Positions 17,380 through 26,779 of a DNA stretch of 64,000 bases are shown here, piece after piece. This DNA is from Sphingobium jiangsuense. Its GTDB lineage: Bacteria; Pseudomonadota; Alphaproteobacteria; Sphingomonadales; Sphingomonadaceae. The notes beneath the pieces were generated by a model. The model worked only from the letters and a program-made list of their open reading frames with translations, made no database searches and was not told the DNA's origin. The number at the start of each line of letters is the position of its first letter. Position 1 is the stretch's first letter. Both the position numbers and the translations under genes were made by a program. Location of the stretch: NCBI RefSeq assembly GCF_014196495.1, contig NZ_JACIDT010000015.1, forward strand, positions 1-64,000, in the 5' to 3' direction.

Positions 17380-20001
17380 ATGAGTGACAGCAAGGAAGAC
17401 AAGCCGGTACTGGGCCGCAAACCGCTGGGGATCAAGCGGACGGTCGAGTCCGGTCAGGTTCAGCAGAGCTTCAGCCACGGACGGAAGAACACCGTCGTGG
17501 TGGAGGTGAAGCGCCGTCGCGTCATCGGCAAGCCCGGTGAGGGCGGCGCCGCGACTCCGCCGCCGGCCCCTTCATCCGGCGCGGCGCCCGCGCCTTCGCC
17601 CGAAGCGGCCCAGCCCGCCGCGCCCGCGCGCCCCGCCGCTCCGGCGGAAGCCCGGCGCCCCGCGCCTTCACCGACGCCCGCGCCGCGCAACGACCTGATG
17701 TCCCGTCAGGAGCTTCAGGCGAAGCTGCTGCGCGAGGCGGAGGAAGCGCGCATGGCCGCGCTGGAGGAAGCGCGCCGCCGCGAGGAGGCCCAGCGTCTCG
17801 CCGCGAGCGAGGAGGAAAAGCGCCGCGCGGAGGAAAACCGCCGCGCCGCCGAAGCCGAAACCGGCGCCCCGCAGGAAGCGTCCGCCGCGCCGGAAGCCGC
17901 CGCCGAGGCGCAGGCCCCCGCCGCGACTCCGGCGAAGGAAGAGGCCGCTCCGTCCGAAGCCGCCGCGCCTGCCGCGGGCGCTTCGACCGAGGAAAAGCCG
18001 CGCGAGGCCGCCGCGCCGCCGCCGCGTCGCTTCACCCCCGTCACCCCGGCCAAGCGGCCGGAGCCGACCAAGCCGGAACGCACCAAGCGCGGCGGCGAGG
18101 CCGACCGGCGCCAGTCGGGCAAGCTGACCGTCAATCGCGCGTTGTCCGACGACGACAGCGCCCGCGCCCGCAGCCTCGCCGCGCTGAAGCGCGCCCGCGA
18201 GAAGGAGCGCCGTCATACCATGGGCGGCTATCAGCAGCCGCGTGAAAAGCAGGTCCGCGACGTGGTGGTGCCCGAAGGCATCACCGTGCAGGAACTCGCC
18301 AACCGCATGGCCGAAAAGGGCGCGGATCTGGTGAAGGCGCTGTTCAAGATGGGCATGATGGTCACGGTCAACCAGACCATCGACCAGGATACCGCCGAAC
18401 TGCTCGTCACCGAATTCGGCCACAACATCCAGCGCGTGTCCGACGCCGACGTGGAAATCGACACCGAAGCGGATGTCGATGCGCCCGAAACGCTCAAGGC
18501 GCGTCCGCCGGTCGTCACCATCATGGGCCATGTCGACCATGGCAAGACCTCGCTGCTCGACGCGCTGCGCGGCACCGATGTCGCCACCGGCGAAGCGGGC
18601 GGCATCACCCAGCATATCGGCGCCTATCAGGTGAAGACCAAGGGCGGCGATCTGCTGACCTTCCTCGATACGCCGGGCCATGAGGCGTTCAGCGAAATGC
18701 GCGCTCGCGGCGCCAATGTGACGGATATCGTCGTACTGGTCGTCGCCGCCGACGACGGCTTGATGCCGCAGACGATCGAGGCGATCAACCACACCAAGGC
18801 GGCCGGCGTGCCGATGATCGTCGCGATCAACAAGTGCGACAAGCCGGAAGCCAACCCGCAGAAGGTCCGCGAGCGCCTGCTCGAACATGAAGTGATCGTC
18901 GAGGATATGGGCGGCGAGACGCAGGACGTTGAAGTCTCCGCGCTCAAGCGCACCGGCCTTGACGACCTCATCGAGAAGATCATGCTCCAGGCCGAGCTGA
19001 TGGAACTGAAGGCCAACCCCGATCGCGCCGCCGAAGGCACGGTGATCGAGGCGAAGCTGGACAAGGGCCGCGGCCCGGTCGCGACCATCCTCGTCAAGCG
19101 CGGCACGCTCAAGGTCGGGGACGTGTTCGTCGTCGGCGAGCATTCGGGCAAGGTCCGCGCGATGGTCAACGACAAGGGCCAGAACGTCAAGGAAGCCGGG
19201 CCGTCCATGCCGGTCGAGGTGCTCGGCCTTGGCGGCGTGCCGCTGGCGGGCGACCTGCTTTCCGTGGTGGAGAACGAGGCCCGTGCCCGCGAGGTCGCCA
19301 CCTATCGTCAGGAACAGGCGACCAAGAAGCGCACCACTGCCGCGCCGACCAGCTTCGAGAACATGTTCTCGGCGCTCAACACCACGACCATCGAATATCC
19401 GGTCGTCGTGAAGGCGGACGTGCAGGGGTCGGTCGAGGCGATCATCAGCGCGCTGAACAAGGCGTCGACGGACGAGATCAAGGTGCGCGTGCTCCATTCG
19501 GGCGTCGGCGCGATCACCGAAAGCGACGTCACGCTGGCCGCCGCCAGCCGCGCGCCGCTGATCGGCTTCAATGTCCGCCCCAATGCCAAGGCGCGGGTGC
19601 TGGCCGAGCGCGACAAGATATCGCTGCGCTATTATGACGTGATCTACGACCTGCTCGAAGAGGTGAAGGGCGAGATGGCGGGCCAGCTTGCGCCCGAACG
19701 CATCGAAACGGTCGTCGGCCGGGCCGAGGTCAAGGAAGTGTTCCCGGCGGGCAAGAAGGACAAGGCCGCGGGTCTGCTCGTGGTCGAGGGCTTCATCCGC
19801 AAGGGCATCAACGCGCGTCTTACGCGCGACGATGTCATCGTGTCGAAGACCGTCATCGCCTCGCTGCGCCGGTTCAAGGACGATGTCGCCGAAATCCGCG
19901 CGGGCCTGGAATGCGGCGCGGTGCTTCAGGACACCAACGACATCAAGCCGGGCGACATGCTCGAACTGTTCGAGGTCGAGGAGCGGGCGCGGACGCTCTG
20001 A
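17380..20001 (+). CDS. infB: Translation initiation factor IF-2
   Basis: IF-2 is the GTPase that brings fMet-tRNA to the 30S subunit and promotes subunit joining. The 873-aa protein begins with an IF2-associated region. A long low-complexity stretch of Ala, Pro, Glu and Arg follows to about residue 280, and then the IF2-N domain ([20 protein letters not shown], about 293-345). The G domain follows with G1 GHVDHGKTS at 383-391, [10 protein letters not shown], and NKCD. Domains II-IV complete it. The low-complexity region explains the very long spurious antisense frame. Cotranscription with ylxR is likely (69-base gap). Confidence 0.97.
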   Translation: MSDSKEDKPVLGRKPLGIKRTVESGQVQQSFSHGRKNTVVVEVKRRRVIGKPGEGGAATPPPAPSSGAAPAPSPEAAQPAAPARPAAPAEARRPAPSPTPAPRNDLMSRQELQAKLLREAEEARMAALEEARRREEAQRLAASEEEKRRAEENRRAAEAETGAPQEASAAPEAAAEAQAPAATPAKEEAAPSEAAAPAAGASTEEKPREAAAPPPRRFTPVTPAKRPEPTKPERTKRGGEADRRQSGKLTVNRALSDDDSARARSLAALKRAREKERRHTMGGYQQPREKQVRDVVVPEGITVQELANRMAEKGADLVKALFKMGMMVTVNQTIDQDTAELLVTEFGHNIQRVSDADVEIDTEADVDAPETLKARPPVVTIMGHVDHGKTSLLDALRGTDVATGEAGGITQHIGAYQVKTKGGDLLTFLDTPGHEAFSEMRARGANVTDIVVLVVAADDGLMPQTIEAINHTKAAGVPMIVAINKCDKPEANPQKVRERLLEHEVIVEDMGGETQDVEVSALKRTGLDDLIEKIMLQAELMELKANPDRAAEGTVIEAKLDKGRGPVATILVKRGTLKVGDVFVVGEHSGKVRAMVNDKGQNVKEAGPSMPVEVLGLGGVPLAGDLLSVVENEARAREVATYRQEQATKKRTTAAPTSFENMFSALNTTTIEYPVVVKADVQGSVEAIISALNKASTDEIKVRVLHSGVGAITESDVTLAAASRAPLIGFNVRPNAKARVLAERDKISLRYYDVIYDLLEEVKGEMAGQLAPERIETVVGRAEVKEVFPAGKKDKAAGLLVVEGFIRKGINARLTRDDVIVSKTVIASLRRFKDDVAEIRAGLECGAVLQDTNDIKPGDMLELFEVEERARTL

Positions 20002-20110
20002 CGTCCGGCGCTGTCGGATAGGCAAGTGGGTCCGATGGACAAGCGGCGCGCGGCTTGAGCAAGGGTCGCGCGCTGCGTTGTTTCGGCCTGTTTTGGGAAG
20101 GTGATGTGCG

Positions 20111-20497
20111 ATGAGCGGCAATGAAGGCCCCTCCGTCCGCGTGCTGCGCGTCGGCGAGCAGGTTCGCCATGTGCTGGCCGATATCCTCCAGCGCGGCGAC
20201 GTGCACGACGATGTGCTCGCCCGCCATGTGGTGAGCGTGACCGAGGTGCGCATGACGCCCGACCTGCGCCATGCGACGGTGTTCGTCAAATCCCTGCTGG
20301 GGCAGGACGAGGAGGAGGTGCTGAAGGCCCTGCGCACCAACACCGCCTTTCTCCAGCGCGAGGTCGCCCATCGGGTGAAGCTCAAATATGCGGCGAAGCT
20401 GAAGTTCATCGCCGATGAGAGCTTCGACGAGGGCAGCCATATCGACGCGCTGCTGCGCGATCCCAGGGTGGCGCGGGATCTCGACCGCGAGGATTGA
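20111..20497 (+). CDS. rbfA: 30S ribosome-binding factor RbfA
   Basis: This 128-aa KH-like protein helps mature the 5' end of 16S rRNA and supports cold adaptation. Typical blocks are [20 protein letters not shown] near the N-terminus, [20 protein letters not shown] and [20 protein letters not shown]. It follows infB after 109 bases that hold no other gene. Its stop overlaps the following GNAT start by one base. Confidence 0.95.
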   Translation: MSGNEGPSVRVLRVGEQVRHVLADILQRGDVHDDVLARHVVSVTEVRMTPDLRHATVFVKSLLGQDEEEVLKALRTNTAFLQREVAHRVKLKYAAKLKFIADESFDEGSHIDALLRDPRVARDLDRED

Positions 20498-21057
20498 TGG
20501 CGATGGCTCCCAAGGCCGCCGATGCCGGCGCGCTGTCCGCTCCGCTGATCGACGGCGAGGTGCGGATCCTCCCGTTCGAGCCGGCCCATGCCGCGCCCTT
20601 GCGCGCCGCCTGCGAGCAGGATCGCGACATCTGGCAGATCTACCCCGTCAACATGCTGGCCGAGGATGCCGACGAGCGCCTGCGCGCCTTTCACGGCGAG
20701 CAGGGCTGGGTCCGCTTCGCCGCGTTCCGGGGCGATCATCTGGTCGGCACCACCAGCTATATCCATCCCGATCCCGCCAATGGCACGGTGATGATCGGCG
20801 GCACCTATATAGAGCCGTCGGCGCGCGGCACCGGGTTCAACCGGCGCATGAAGCATCTTATGATCGGCCATGCGTTCGCCTGCGGCTTCTGGCGGATCGA
20901 ATTCACCGTCGACACGCGCAACACGCGCTCGATGGAGGCGATGCGCAGGCTGGGCGCGGTGCACGAAGGGATATTGCGCCGGAACCGCGTGACATGGACC
21001 GGCCATGTCCGCGACACCGCGCTGTTTTCGATATTGGCGGACGAGTGGAACGGATGA
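20497..21057 (+). CDS. GNAT-family acetyltransferase (RimJ/RimL-like) inside the translation operon
   Basis: The 186-aa product has a GNAT fold: an N-terminal DGEVRILPFEPAHAAPLRAA, a central strand FRGDHLVGTTSYIH, and the acetyl-CoA motif TYIEPSARGTGFNRRMKHLM. NTRSMEAMRRLGAVHEGILR follows, typical of the RimJ/RimL branch that acetylates protein N-termini. The ATG at 20497 overlaps the rbfA stop (TGATG), and its own stop overlaps the truB start (ATGA), so it is translationally coupled on both sides. An in-frame ATG at 20503 is the alternative. A ribosomal or translation-factor target is suggested only by the company it keeps. Confidence 0.87.
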   Translation: MAMAPKAADAGALSAPLIDGEVRILPFEPAHAAPLRAACEQDRDIWQIYPVNMLAEDADERLRAFHGEQGWVRFAAFRGDHLVGTTSYIHPDPANGTVMIGGTYIEPSARGTGFNRRMKHLMIGHAFACGFWRIEFTVDTRNTRSMEAMRRLGAVHEGILRRNRVTWTGHVRDTALFSILADEWNG

Positions 21058-21956
21058 ACGAAGCGAAGGCACCGCTCCATGGCTGGCTGATCCTCGACAA
21101 GCCCCATGGGCTGGGCTCCACCCAGGCGGTGGCGGCGATGAAGCGCTGCCTGCGCGAGGCGGGCGAGGCCAAGACCAAGATCGGCCATGGCGGCACGCTC
21201 GACCCGCTGGCGACCGGCGTGCTGCCGATCGCGCTGGGCGAGGCGACGAAGCTTGCCGGGCGGATGCTCGACAGCGACAAGGCCTATGATTTCACGATCC
21301 GCTTCGGCACGCAGACCGACACGCTCGATGCCGAGGGCGAGGTGATCGCGACCAGCGGCCATCGCCCGTCGCGGGCGGAGGTGGAGGCGGCGCTGCCGCG
21401 CTTCACCGGCCCGATCGAGCAGATGCCGCCCGCCTATTCGGCGCTGAAGATCGACGGCCGGCGCGCCTATGACCTCGCGCGGGCGGGGGAGCAGGTGGTG
21501 CTCAAGGCCCGCCCGGTGACGATCCATGCGCTGGCGCTGCTGGACCATGACGGGGAAAGCGCGACCTTCTCGGCCAGCGTGTCGAAGGGAACCTATATCC
21601 GCAGCCTCGCCCGCGACATCGCGCTGGCGCTCGGCAGCGTCGGGCATGTGACGATGCTGCGGCGTACGAAGGCGGGGCCGTTCACGCTCGAACAGGCGAT
21701 TGTGCTGGACAAATTGAACGAAGCTGCTAAGGCGCGCGATATTAGGCGGCTTGTGCTGCCTTTGGCGACAGGGCTGGACGACATCCCGGCTCTTGCCGTC
21801 TCCCGCGATGAGGCATTGATGCTCCGCCAGGGGCGCGTGCTCGCCGGGAACCCCCGTGAGCAGGGGCTGATGCTGGCGATGGAGGGGGCGGTTCCCGTCG
21901 CGCTGGTGGAGGCTTTCGGCCCTGAAATCAGGGTCGTGCGGGGCTTTAATCTCTAG
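21054..21956 (+). CDS. truB: tRNA pseudouridine(55) synthase TruB
   Basis: TruB makes pseudouridine-55 in the T-loop of tRNAs. The 300-aa protein shows the N-terminal GWLILDKPHGLGSTQAVAAM, the catalytic motif HGGTLDPLATGVLPIALGEA with Asp50, MPPAYSALKIDGRRAYDLAR, and KGTYIRSLARDIALAL. A C-terminal PUA-like tail is present. The ATG at 21054 overlaps the GNAT stop. rpsO follows after 18 bases. Confidence 0.96.
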   Translation: MNEAKAPLHGWLILDKPHGLGSTQAVAAMKRCLREAGEAKTKIGHGGTLDPLATGVLPIALGEATKLAGRMLDSDKAYDFTIRFGTQTDTLDAEGEVIATSGHRPSRAEVEAALPRFTGPIEQMPPAYSALKIDGRRAYDLARAGEQVVLKARPVTIHALALLDHDGESATFSASVSKGTYIRSLARDIALALGSVGHVTMLRRTKAGPFTLEQAIVLDKLNEAAKARDIRRLVLPLATGLDDIPALAVSRDEALMLRQGRVLAGNPREQGLMLAMEGAVPVALVEAFGPEIRVVRGFNL

Positions 21957-21974
21957 CTGTAGAAAGGAAGCCCG

Positions 21975-22244
21975 ATGTCGATTACTGCTGAGCGCAAGGA
22001 AGCGCTGGTCAAGGAATATGCCCGCGCCGAGGGCGATACCGGTTCGCCGGAAGTGCAGGTTGCGATCCTCTCCGAGCGCATCTCCAACCTGACCGAGCAT
22101 TTCAAGGATCACCACAAGGATAATCACAGCCGTCGCGGCCTGCTGATGCTGGTCAACAAGCGCCGCAGCCTGCTCGATTATCTGAAGAAGAAGGATCAGG
22201 GCCGCTATGAGGCGCTGATCGCAAGGCTGGGTCTTCGCAAGTAA
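21975..22244 (+). CDS. rpsO: 30S ribosomal protein S15
   Basis: The 89-aa product is full length for S15, which binds the central domain of 16S rRNA early in assembly. The conserved blocks are [40 protein letters not shown] and [21 protein letters not shown] good ribosome-binding site (GAAAGGAAGCCCG) precedes ATG 21975. It is followed by a 314-base gap with a repeat, a long hairpin and a candidate promoter ahead of pnp. Confidence 0.97.
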   Translation: MSITAERKEALVKEYARAEGDTGSPEVQVAILSERISNLTEHFKDHHKDNHSRRGLLMLVNKRRSLLDYLKKKDQGRYEALIARLGLRK

Positions 22245-22273
22245 GTCCGGCAAAAGGGACGGCCCCGCGTGAA

Positions 22274-22317
22274 GCATGACCAGCAAAAGTGGGAACCGGT
22301 TTTGCGCCCGGTCATGC
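22274..22317. repeat. Alphaproteobacterial-type palindromic repeat (GTGGGAACCGG core)
   Basis: GCATGACC (22274-22281) and GGTCATGC (22310-22317) form the outer arms. Inside, GCAAAA and TTTTGC flank GTGGGAACCGG. From general knowledge, palindromes with this AAAAGTGGGAACCGGTTTT core are scattered in many alphaproteobacterial genomes. It lies in the rpsO-pnp gap and would fold in a read-through transcript. Confidence 0.6.
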
Positions 22318-22329
22318 ATATACAAGGCT

Positions 22330-22378
22330 GAAACAAGATCGGCTTGGCAAAGCAGATTTGCCAAGCCGATCTTGTTTC
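22330..22378 (+). promoter_or_regulatory. 22-bp perfect hairpin in the rpsO-pnp intergenic region
   Basis: Bases 22330-22351 and 22357-22378 are exact reverse complements of 22 bases each, separated by a 5-base loop (GCAGA). The arm begins GAAACAAGATCGG. There is no T-run after it, so it is unlikely to be a simple terminator. In E. coli the pnp leader carries a long RNase III-cleaved hairpin used for autoregulation; this one could serve as an RNase III site in the rpsO-pnp transcript. That role is inference. Confidence 0.7.
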
Positions 22379-22384
22379 CGGCCG

Positions 22385-22413
22385 TTTCGATTCCGGGACT
22401 TTGGTGCTATAAG
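22385..22413 (+). promoter_or_regulatory. pnp: Candidate internal promoter for pnp
   Basis: TTTCGA (22385-22390), a 17-base spacer and TATAAG (22408-22413) lie downstream of the long hairpin. The -10 is good and the -35 poor. An imperfect hairpin (about 22429-22457, GGAAAGGTCGC with GCGGCCTTTTCC) follows and would be in the leader. Confidence 0.35.
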
Positions 22414-22558
22414 CCCCGCACTCAATCAGGAAAGGTCGCAATTCGGCGGCCTTTTCCCATAAGGGGGCGAGAAGAATGCCTCCGCACCGCCGCGGGCCGG
22501 ACAGCCCGCACCGTAAGCCCCGCCGTGCAATAGGGCGCAGTGGGTGGAAGGAAAATCG

Positions 22559-24859
22559 ATGTTTGATGTGAAGAAAGTGGAAATCGAGTGGGGCGGAAAG
22601 ACCCTGACGCTCGAAACGGGCCGTATCGCCCGTCAGGCCGACGGCGCGGTGCTCGCGACCTATGGCGAAACGGTGGTGCTGTGCGCTGTCACGGCGGCCA
22701 AGTCGGTGAAGGAAGGGCAGGATTTCTTCCCCCTGACCGTTCACTATCAGGAAAAATATTCGGCCGCGGGGCGCATCCCCGGCGGCTTCTTCAAGCGTGA
22801 ACGCGGCGCGACGGAAAAGGAAACGCTGGTTTCCCGCCTGATCGACCGTCCGGTCCGTCCGCTGTTCCCGGAAGGCTTCTACAACGAAATCAACGTCATC
22901 GCCCAGGTGATGAGCTATGACGGCGAGACCGAGCCGGATATCGTCGCGATGGTCGCGGCGTCGGCCGCGCTCACCATCTCCGGCGTGCCCTTCATGGGGC
23001 CGATCGGCGCGGCGCGCGTCGGTTTCAAGGATGGCGAATATCAGCTGAACCCGTCGCTTAGCGAAGCGGCCGAAGGCCGCCTCGACCTCGTCGTCGCCGG
23101 CACGCAGGACGCGGTGATGATGGTCGAGTCCGAAGCCAAGGAACTGACCGAGGACGAGATGCTGGGCGCCGTCATGTTCGCCCATGCCGAATCCCGCAAG
23201 GTGATCGACGCGATCATCAAGCTTGCCGAAAAGGCGGCGAAGGAGCCGTGGGAAATCGACCTCGGCGACAACACCGCCGACCTCAAGGCGGAGATCAAGG
23301 CGCTGATCGGCGCGGATATCGCGGCGGCCTACAAGCTGACCGACAAGTCCGCCCGTTCGAACGCGCTCAATGCCGCGCGCGACAAGGTGAAGGCGAAGTT
23401 CGCCGAGGCCGACGGCCAGACGCTGATGACCGCGATCAAGGTCACCAAGAAGCTGGAATCGGAAATCGTCCGCACGGCGATCCTGAAGGACGGCCAGCGC
23501 ATCGACGGTCGCACCACCACGCAGGTCCGCCCGATCGAATCGATGGTCGGCTTCCTGCCGCGCACCCATGGTTCGGCGCTGTTCACCCGTGGCGAAACGC
23601 AGGCGATCTGCACCACCACGCTGGGCACCAAGGACGCCGAGCAGATGATCGACGGCCTCGACGGCCTGCGCTATGAAAGCTTCATGCTCCACTATAACTT
23701 CCCGCCCTATTCGGTCGGTGAAGTCGGCCGCTTCGGCGCGCCGGGCCGTCGTGAAGTCGGCCATGGCAAGCTGGCATGGCGCGCGCTGCATCCGGTGCTG
23801 CCGACCAAGGAAGAATTCCCCTACACCATCCGCGTCCTCTCCGACATCACCGAGTCGAACGGCTCGTCGTCGATGGCGACGGTGTGCGGCGGCTGCCTTG
23901 CGATGATGGACGCGGGCGTTCCGCTGAAGCGTCCGGTGTCGGGCATCGCCATGGGCCTCATCCTCGAAGGCAAGGAGTTCACGGTTCTCTCGGATATTCT
24001 CGGTGACGAGGATCATCTGGGCGACATGGACTTCAAGGTCGCGGGCACCGAAGAGGGCATCACCAGCCTTCAGATGGACATCAAGGTCGCGGGCATCACC
24101 GAAGAAATCATGCGCCAGGCCCTCGCGCAGGCGAAGGAAGGGCGCGCGCACATTCTCGGCGAGATGAAGAAGGCGCTGGGCGAGGTCCGCTCCGAGCTTT
24201 CCGCCCACGCCCCGCGCATCGAGACGATGCAGATCGACAAGTCGAAGATCCGCGACGTCATCGGCACCGGCGGCAAGGTCATCCGCGAGATCGTCGCGGA
24301 AACCGGCGCGAAGGTCGATATCGACGACGACGGCGTGATCAAGATCAGCTCGTCCGACGTTAACCAGATCGAAGCGGCGCGGGCATGGATTCTCGGTATC
24401 GTCGAGGAACCGGAAGTCGGCAAGGTCTACACCGGCAAGGTCGTGAACATCGTCGATTTCGGCGCGTTCGTGAACTTCATGGGCGGCCGCGACGGTCTCG
24501 TCCATGTGTCCGAGATGAAGAACGAGCGTGTCGAGAAGCCGACCGACGTCGTGTCCGAAGGGCAGGAAGTGAAGGTCAAGGTGCTCGAAATCGACAATCG
24601 CGGCAAGGTCCGCCTGTCGATGCGCGTCGTCGATCAGGAAACCGGCGAAGAGCTGGAGGACACCCGTCCCGCGCGTGAACCGCGCGAGAAGCGGGATCGC
24701 GGCGAGCGGAGCGATCGCGGTGGGCGCGGCGACCGGGGGGGCGACCGTGGCGGGGATCGCGGCGGCGACCGTCGCCGCAACCGTGGCCCGCGCCCCGAGC
24801 GCGCGGAAAAGGATGACGACGCACCGGGCGGCCTGCCGGATTTCCTGACGCAGGACTGA
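22559..24859 (+). CDS. pnp: Polyribonucleotide nucleotidyltransferase (PNPase)
   Basis: PNPase degrades RNA 3'-5' phosphorolytically and is a degradosome component. The 766-aa protein has two RNase PH-like domains ([40 protein letters not shown] and [20 protein letters not shown]). A KH domain ([20 protein letters not shown]) and an S1 domain ([20 protein letters not shown], from about residue 622) follow. The C-terminal tail of about 70 residues is a run of Arg-Gly-Asp repeats ending in [11 protein letters not shown] 22559 is chosen because GGAAGGAAAATCG precedes it; a GTG at 22544 is in frame. Confidence 0.97.
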   Translation: MFDVKKVEIEWGGKTLTLETGRIARQADGAVLATYGETVVLCAVTAAKSVKEGQDFFPLTVHYQEKYSAAGRIPGGFFKRERGATEKETLVSRLIDRPVRPLFPEGFYNEINVIAQVMSYDGETEPDIVAMVAASAALTISGVPFMGPIGAARVGFKDGEYQLNPSLSEAAEGRLDLVVAGTQDAVMMVESEAKELTEDEMLGAVMFAHAESRKVIDAIIKLAEKAAKEPWEIDLGDNTADLKAEIKALIGADIAAAYKLTDKSARSNALNAARDKVKAKFAEADGQTLMTAIKVTKKLESEIVRTAILKDGQRIDGRTTTQVRPIESMVGFLPRTHGSALFTRGETQAICTTTLGTKDAEQMIDGLDGLRYESFMLHYNFPPYSVGEVGRFGAPGRREVGHGKLAWRALHPVLPTKEEFPYTIRVLSDITESNGSSSMATVCGGCLAMMDAGVPLKRPVSGIAMGLILEGKEFTVLSDILGDEDHLGDMDFKVAGTEEGITSLQMDIKVAGITEEIMRQALAQAKEGRAHILGEMKKALGEVRSELSAHAPRIETMQIDKSKIRDVIGTGGKVIREIVAETGAKVDIDDDGVIKISSSDVNQIEAARAWILGIVEEPEVGKVYTGKVVNIVDFGAFVNFMGGRDGLVHVSEMKNERVEKPTDVVSEGQEVKVKVLEIDNRGKVRLSMRVVDQETGEELEDTRPAREPREKRDRGERSDRGGRGDRGGDRGGDRGGDRRRNRGPRPERAEKDDDAPGGLPDFLTQD

Positions 24860-24901
24860 GCGCAGGACTGGTCGGGCGCGATCTGTAAACAACGGTAAAG
24901 A

Positions 24902-24938
24902 GGGGCCGTCCGGCATCGTCGGGCGGCCCCTTTTCCTT
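24902..24938 (+). terminator. Rho-independent terminator after pnp
   Basis: GGGGCCGTCCG pairs with CGGGCGGCCCC around a 7-base loop, followed by TTTTCCTTTCCTTTT. The remaining gap to 25123 holds a second small hairpin (TGTCCCG/CGGGACA, 24963-24982) and an 8-bp inverted repeat (GTCATTGG 25059-25066, CCAATGAC 25096-25103) just before the next gene. Confidence 0.85.
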
Positions 24939-25123
24939 TCCTTTTCGCGCTCGTGCCATAATTGTCCCGTAACTGCGGGACATGCGGCGAGCGGATGCTC
25001 CCCCTATTTGCCGCCCATCCCGAATGTCTTCCCCACAAGTCAAGGTGGCGCGGCAAGGGTCATTGGTGGTCGCTGCGTCACTTTCGGGTCGCCAGCCAAT
25101 GACACCATAAAAATGGAGTTGCT

Positions 25124-25576
25124 ATGATCATGGCGTCCGGCGACCGGCGCGGTCGCACGGAGGGGGGCGGTTCCTCGCCGGAGGAGGGCGAAACCGGAAT
25201 ATTCCGCCTGAAGGGCGGGCAGGACGACGCGGGAACGTCGCCTGTCGATTATGAATATCTCGCGGCGGACCTGCACGCGGCCAACCGGCGGCGGGCGGAC
25301 CTGTTCCGCCATGCGGTGATGGCGGACAAGGTGATGGACATCATGCTGACCGCGCTGATCGCGCACGAGCAAGGCACGGTGCTGACCCGCAAGGCGGCGG
25401 CCATGGCCAATCGCCTGACGGCGGAGGATGCCGAAGCCCTTATCGCCGGCCTGACCGACGCCCGCCTGCTGGAGGACGGCCCCGCACCCGGCCGGATCAG
25501 GCTGACCGCGACGGGCGTGGACCGGATGCGGGATTATATCCGTCATGTCCGGGGACGGCGCGGCCCGGCGAAATAG
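25124..25576 (+). CDS. Hypothetical protein with winged-helix-like (MarR-type) C-terminal region
   Basis: The 150-aa product has a disordered Gly/Glu-rich N-terminus of about 45 residues, followed by a helical domain. The segment KVMDIMLTALIAHEQGTVLT, then MANRLTAEDAEALIAGLTDA and RIRLTATGVDRMRDYI, has the helix and wing spacing of MarR/PadR-like winged helices. No family is recognised with certainty. GGAGTTGCT gives a good ribosome-binding site for ATG 25124. The inverted repeat GTCATTGG...CCAATGAC upstream could be its own operator. Confidence 0.65.
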   Translation: MIMASGDRRGRTEGGGSSPEEGETGIFRLKGGQDDAGTSPVDYEYLAADLHAANRRRADLFRHAVMADKVMDIMLTALIAHEQGTVLTRKAAAMANRLTAEDAEALIAGLTDARLLEDGPAPGRIRLTATGVDRMRDYIRHVRGRRGPAK

Positions 25577-25612
25577 GGGACGGATTGGGGTGAAGAGCGG
25601 CGTTCGCCTTTA

Positions 25613-25691
25613 CCGTCACCCCAGCGAAGGCTGGGATCGCAGGCCATGGTGCGCGCCGTCTCCACAGATGCCAGCCTGCGCTGGCATGACG
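25613..25691. repeat. Bipartite palindromic repeat (REPIN-like), copy 2
   Basis: CCGTCACCCCAGCGAAGGCT continuing GGGATC faces GATGCCAGCCTGCGCTGGCA continuing TGACG. It has the same layout as the copies at 30243 and 44147, and sits between convergent gene ends. Confidence 0.85.
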
Positions 25692-25711
25692 TGAGAAATT
25701 GAAGCCGCCGC

Positions 25712-26614
25712 TCAGATAGCCGTCGCCGAGAAGGTATCGCAATCGGCCGGATTGCCGCTTTCCAGCCCGCGCCGCAGCCAGCGCATGCGCTGTTCGGACG
25801 AGCCGTGGGTGAACATGCTTTCCACCGGCGCGCGGCCCGCTCCGCGCATCAGCGTGTCGTCGCCGATCGCATGGGCGGCCTGCATGCCTTCCTCCAGATC
25901 GCCCGGTTCCATCAGATTCTGGTCGCGCGCGGCCCACACGCCCGCATAGCAATCCGCCTGCAACTCCATCCGCACCTGCAAGGCATTGCCTTCCGCCTCG
26001 CTCGCCCGTTGCTGGGCGGAGCGGACCTTGTCCGAAAGGCCGGTGACGGTCTGGATATGATGGCCGACCTCATGCGCGATGATATAGCCGATCGGGAAAT
26101 CGCCCGGCGCGTTGAAGCGGGTTTTCATCTCCTCGAAGAAATCGGTGTCGAGATAGATTTTCCGGTCGGCGGGGCAGTAGAACGGCCCCATCGCCGATTG
26201 CGCCGCGCCGCAGCCCGACATGCCGTTCTGGCTGTAGAAAACCAGCGTCGGCGCGGGATATTGCTGCCCTTCGGCGGAGAAGATTTCCTGCCAGCGACGC
26301 TCGGTCGAGCCCAGCACCTTCAGCGAGATGCGCTGGATGTCCGTCAACTCGCCGGTGTTTTTCGGGCCTTCCGCCTGTTGCTGCGGCCCGCCGCCGCCCT
26401 GCGTGCCGAACATCGACCCCAGGTCGAGCCCGCCGCCCATCACCGCCATCACGATCAGCACCACGGCGATCCCCGCGCAGCCGAAGCGGGAGCCGATCAT
26501 CGGCAGCAGCATGCCGAGCAGATTGCCCCCGCCGCCCAGACCTCCCCCAAATCCGCCGGACCGCCCGCTCTGGATTTCGAAATTGCTGCTTTCCTGTTCG
26601 TCGTCGAGGCGCAT
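25712..26614 (-). CDS. Neutral zinc metallopeptidase (YpfJ family), membrane-anchored
   Basis: The 300-aa protein begins with a polar Gly-rich stretch (residues 20-35) and one membrane span (FGCAGIAVVLIVMAVMGGGL). A predicted extracytoplasmic peptidase domain follows, with the zinc-binding motif IIAHEVGHHIQ, a downstream ligand helix MELQADCYAGVW, and HGSSEQRMRWLRRGLESG near the end. These match the YpfJ/neutral zinc metallopeptidase family, whose substrates are poorly known. The start ATG 26614 follows AGGAAAGGATCGACCC on the minus strand. It is divergent from the patatin gene. Confidence 0.93.
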   Translation of the reverse strand: MRLDDEQESSNFEIQSGRSGGFGGGLGGGGNLLGMLLPMIGSRFGCAGIAVVLIVMAVMGGGLDLGSMFGTQGGGGPQQQAEGPKNTGELTDIQRISLKVLGSTERRWQEIFSAEGQQYPAPTLVFYSQNGMSGCGAAQSAMGPFYCPADRKIYLDTDFFEEMKTRFNAPGDFPIGYIIAHEVGHHIQTVTGLSDKVRSAQQRASEAEGNALQVRMELQADCYAGVWAARDQNLMEPGDLEEGMQAAHAIGDDTLMRGAGRAPVESMFTHGSSEQRMRWLRRGLESGNPADCDTFSATAI

Positions 26615-26694
26615 GGGTCGATCCTTTCCTCCCGCCTGATTAAGCGACCCGCGCGGGGATTGCCACAAAAAGCGAAGCCGCCCCCATTTGGCTA

Positions 26695-26724
26695 TTGGCA
26701 TGCTGCGCTGCGGCATCCTATAAG
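26695..26724 (+). promoter_or_regulatory. Predicted sigma-70 promoter for the patatin-bdhA operon
   Basis: TTGGCA (26695-26700), an 18-base spacer and TATAAG (26719-26724) are close to consensus. The start point would fall near 26731, leaving a leader of about 50 bases to ATG 26780. Confidence 0.6.
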
Positions 26725-26779
26725 CGCATGCATCATGGACGCACATCGGCACCGTTCCTTGCGCCATACCGGGGCGCCC

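Noticed and set aside
17668..21072. A minus-strand open frame of over 1,100 codons antisense to infB, rbfA and the GNAT gene
   Set aside because: It is an artefact of GC-rich third positions and the Ala/Pro/Glu low-complexity region of IF-2; its product has no family features and no ribosome-binding site.
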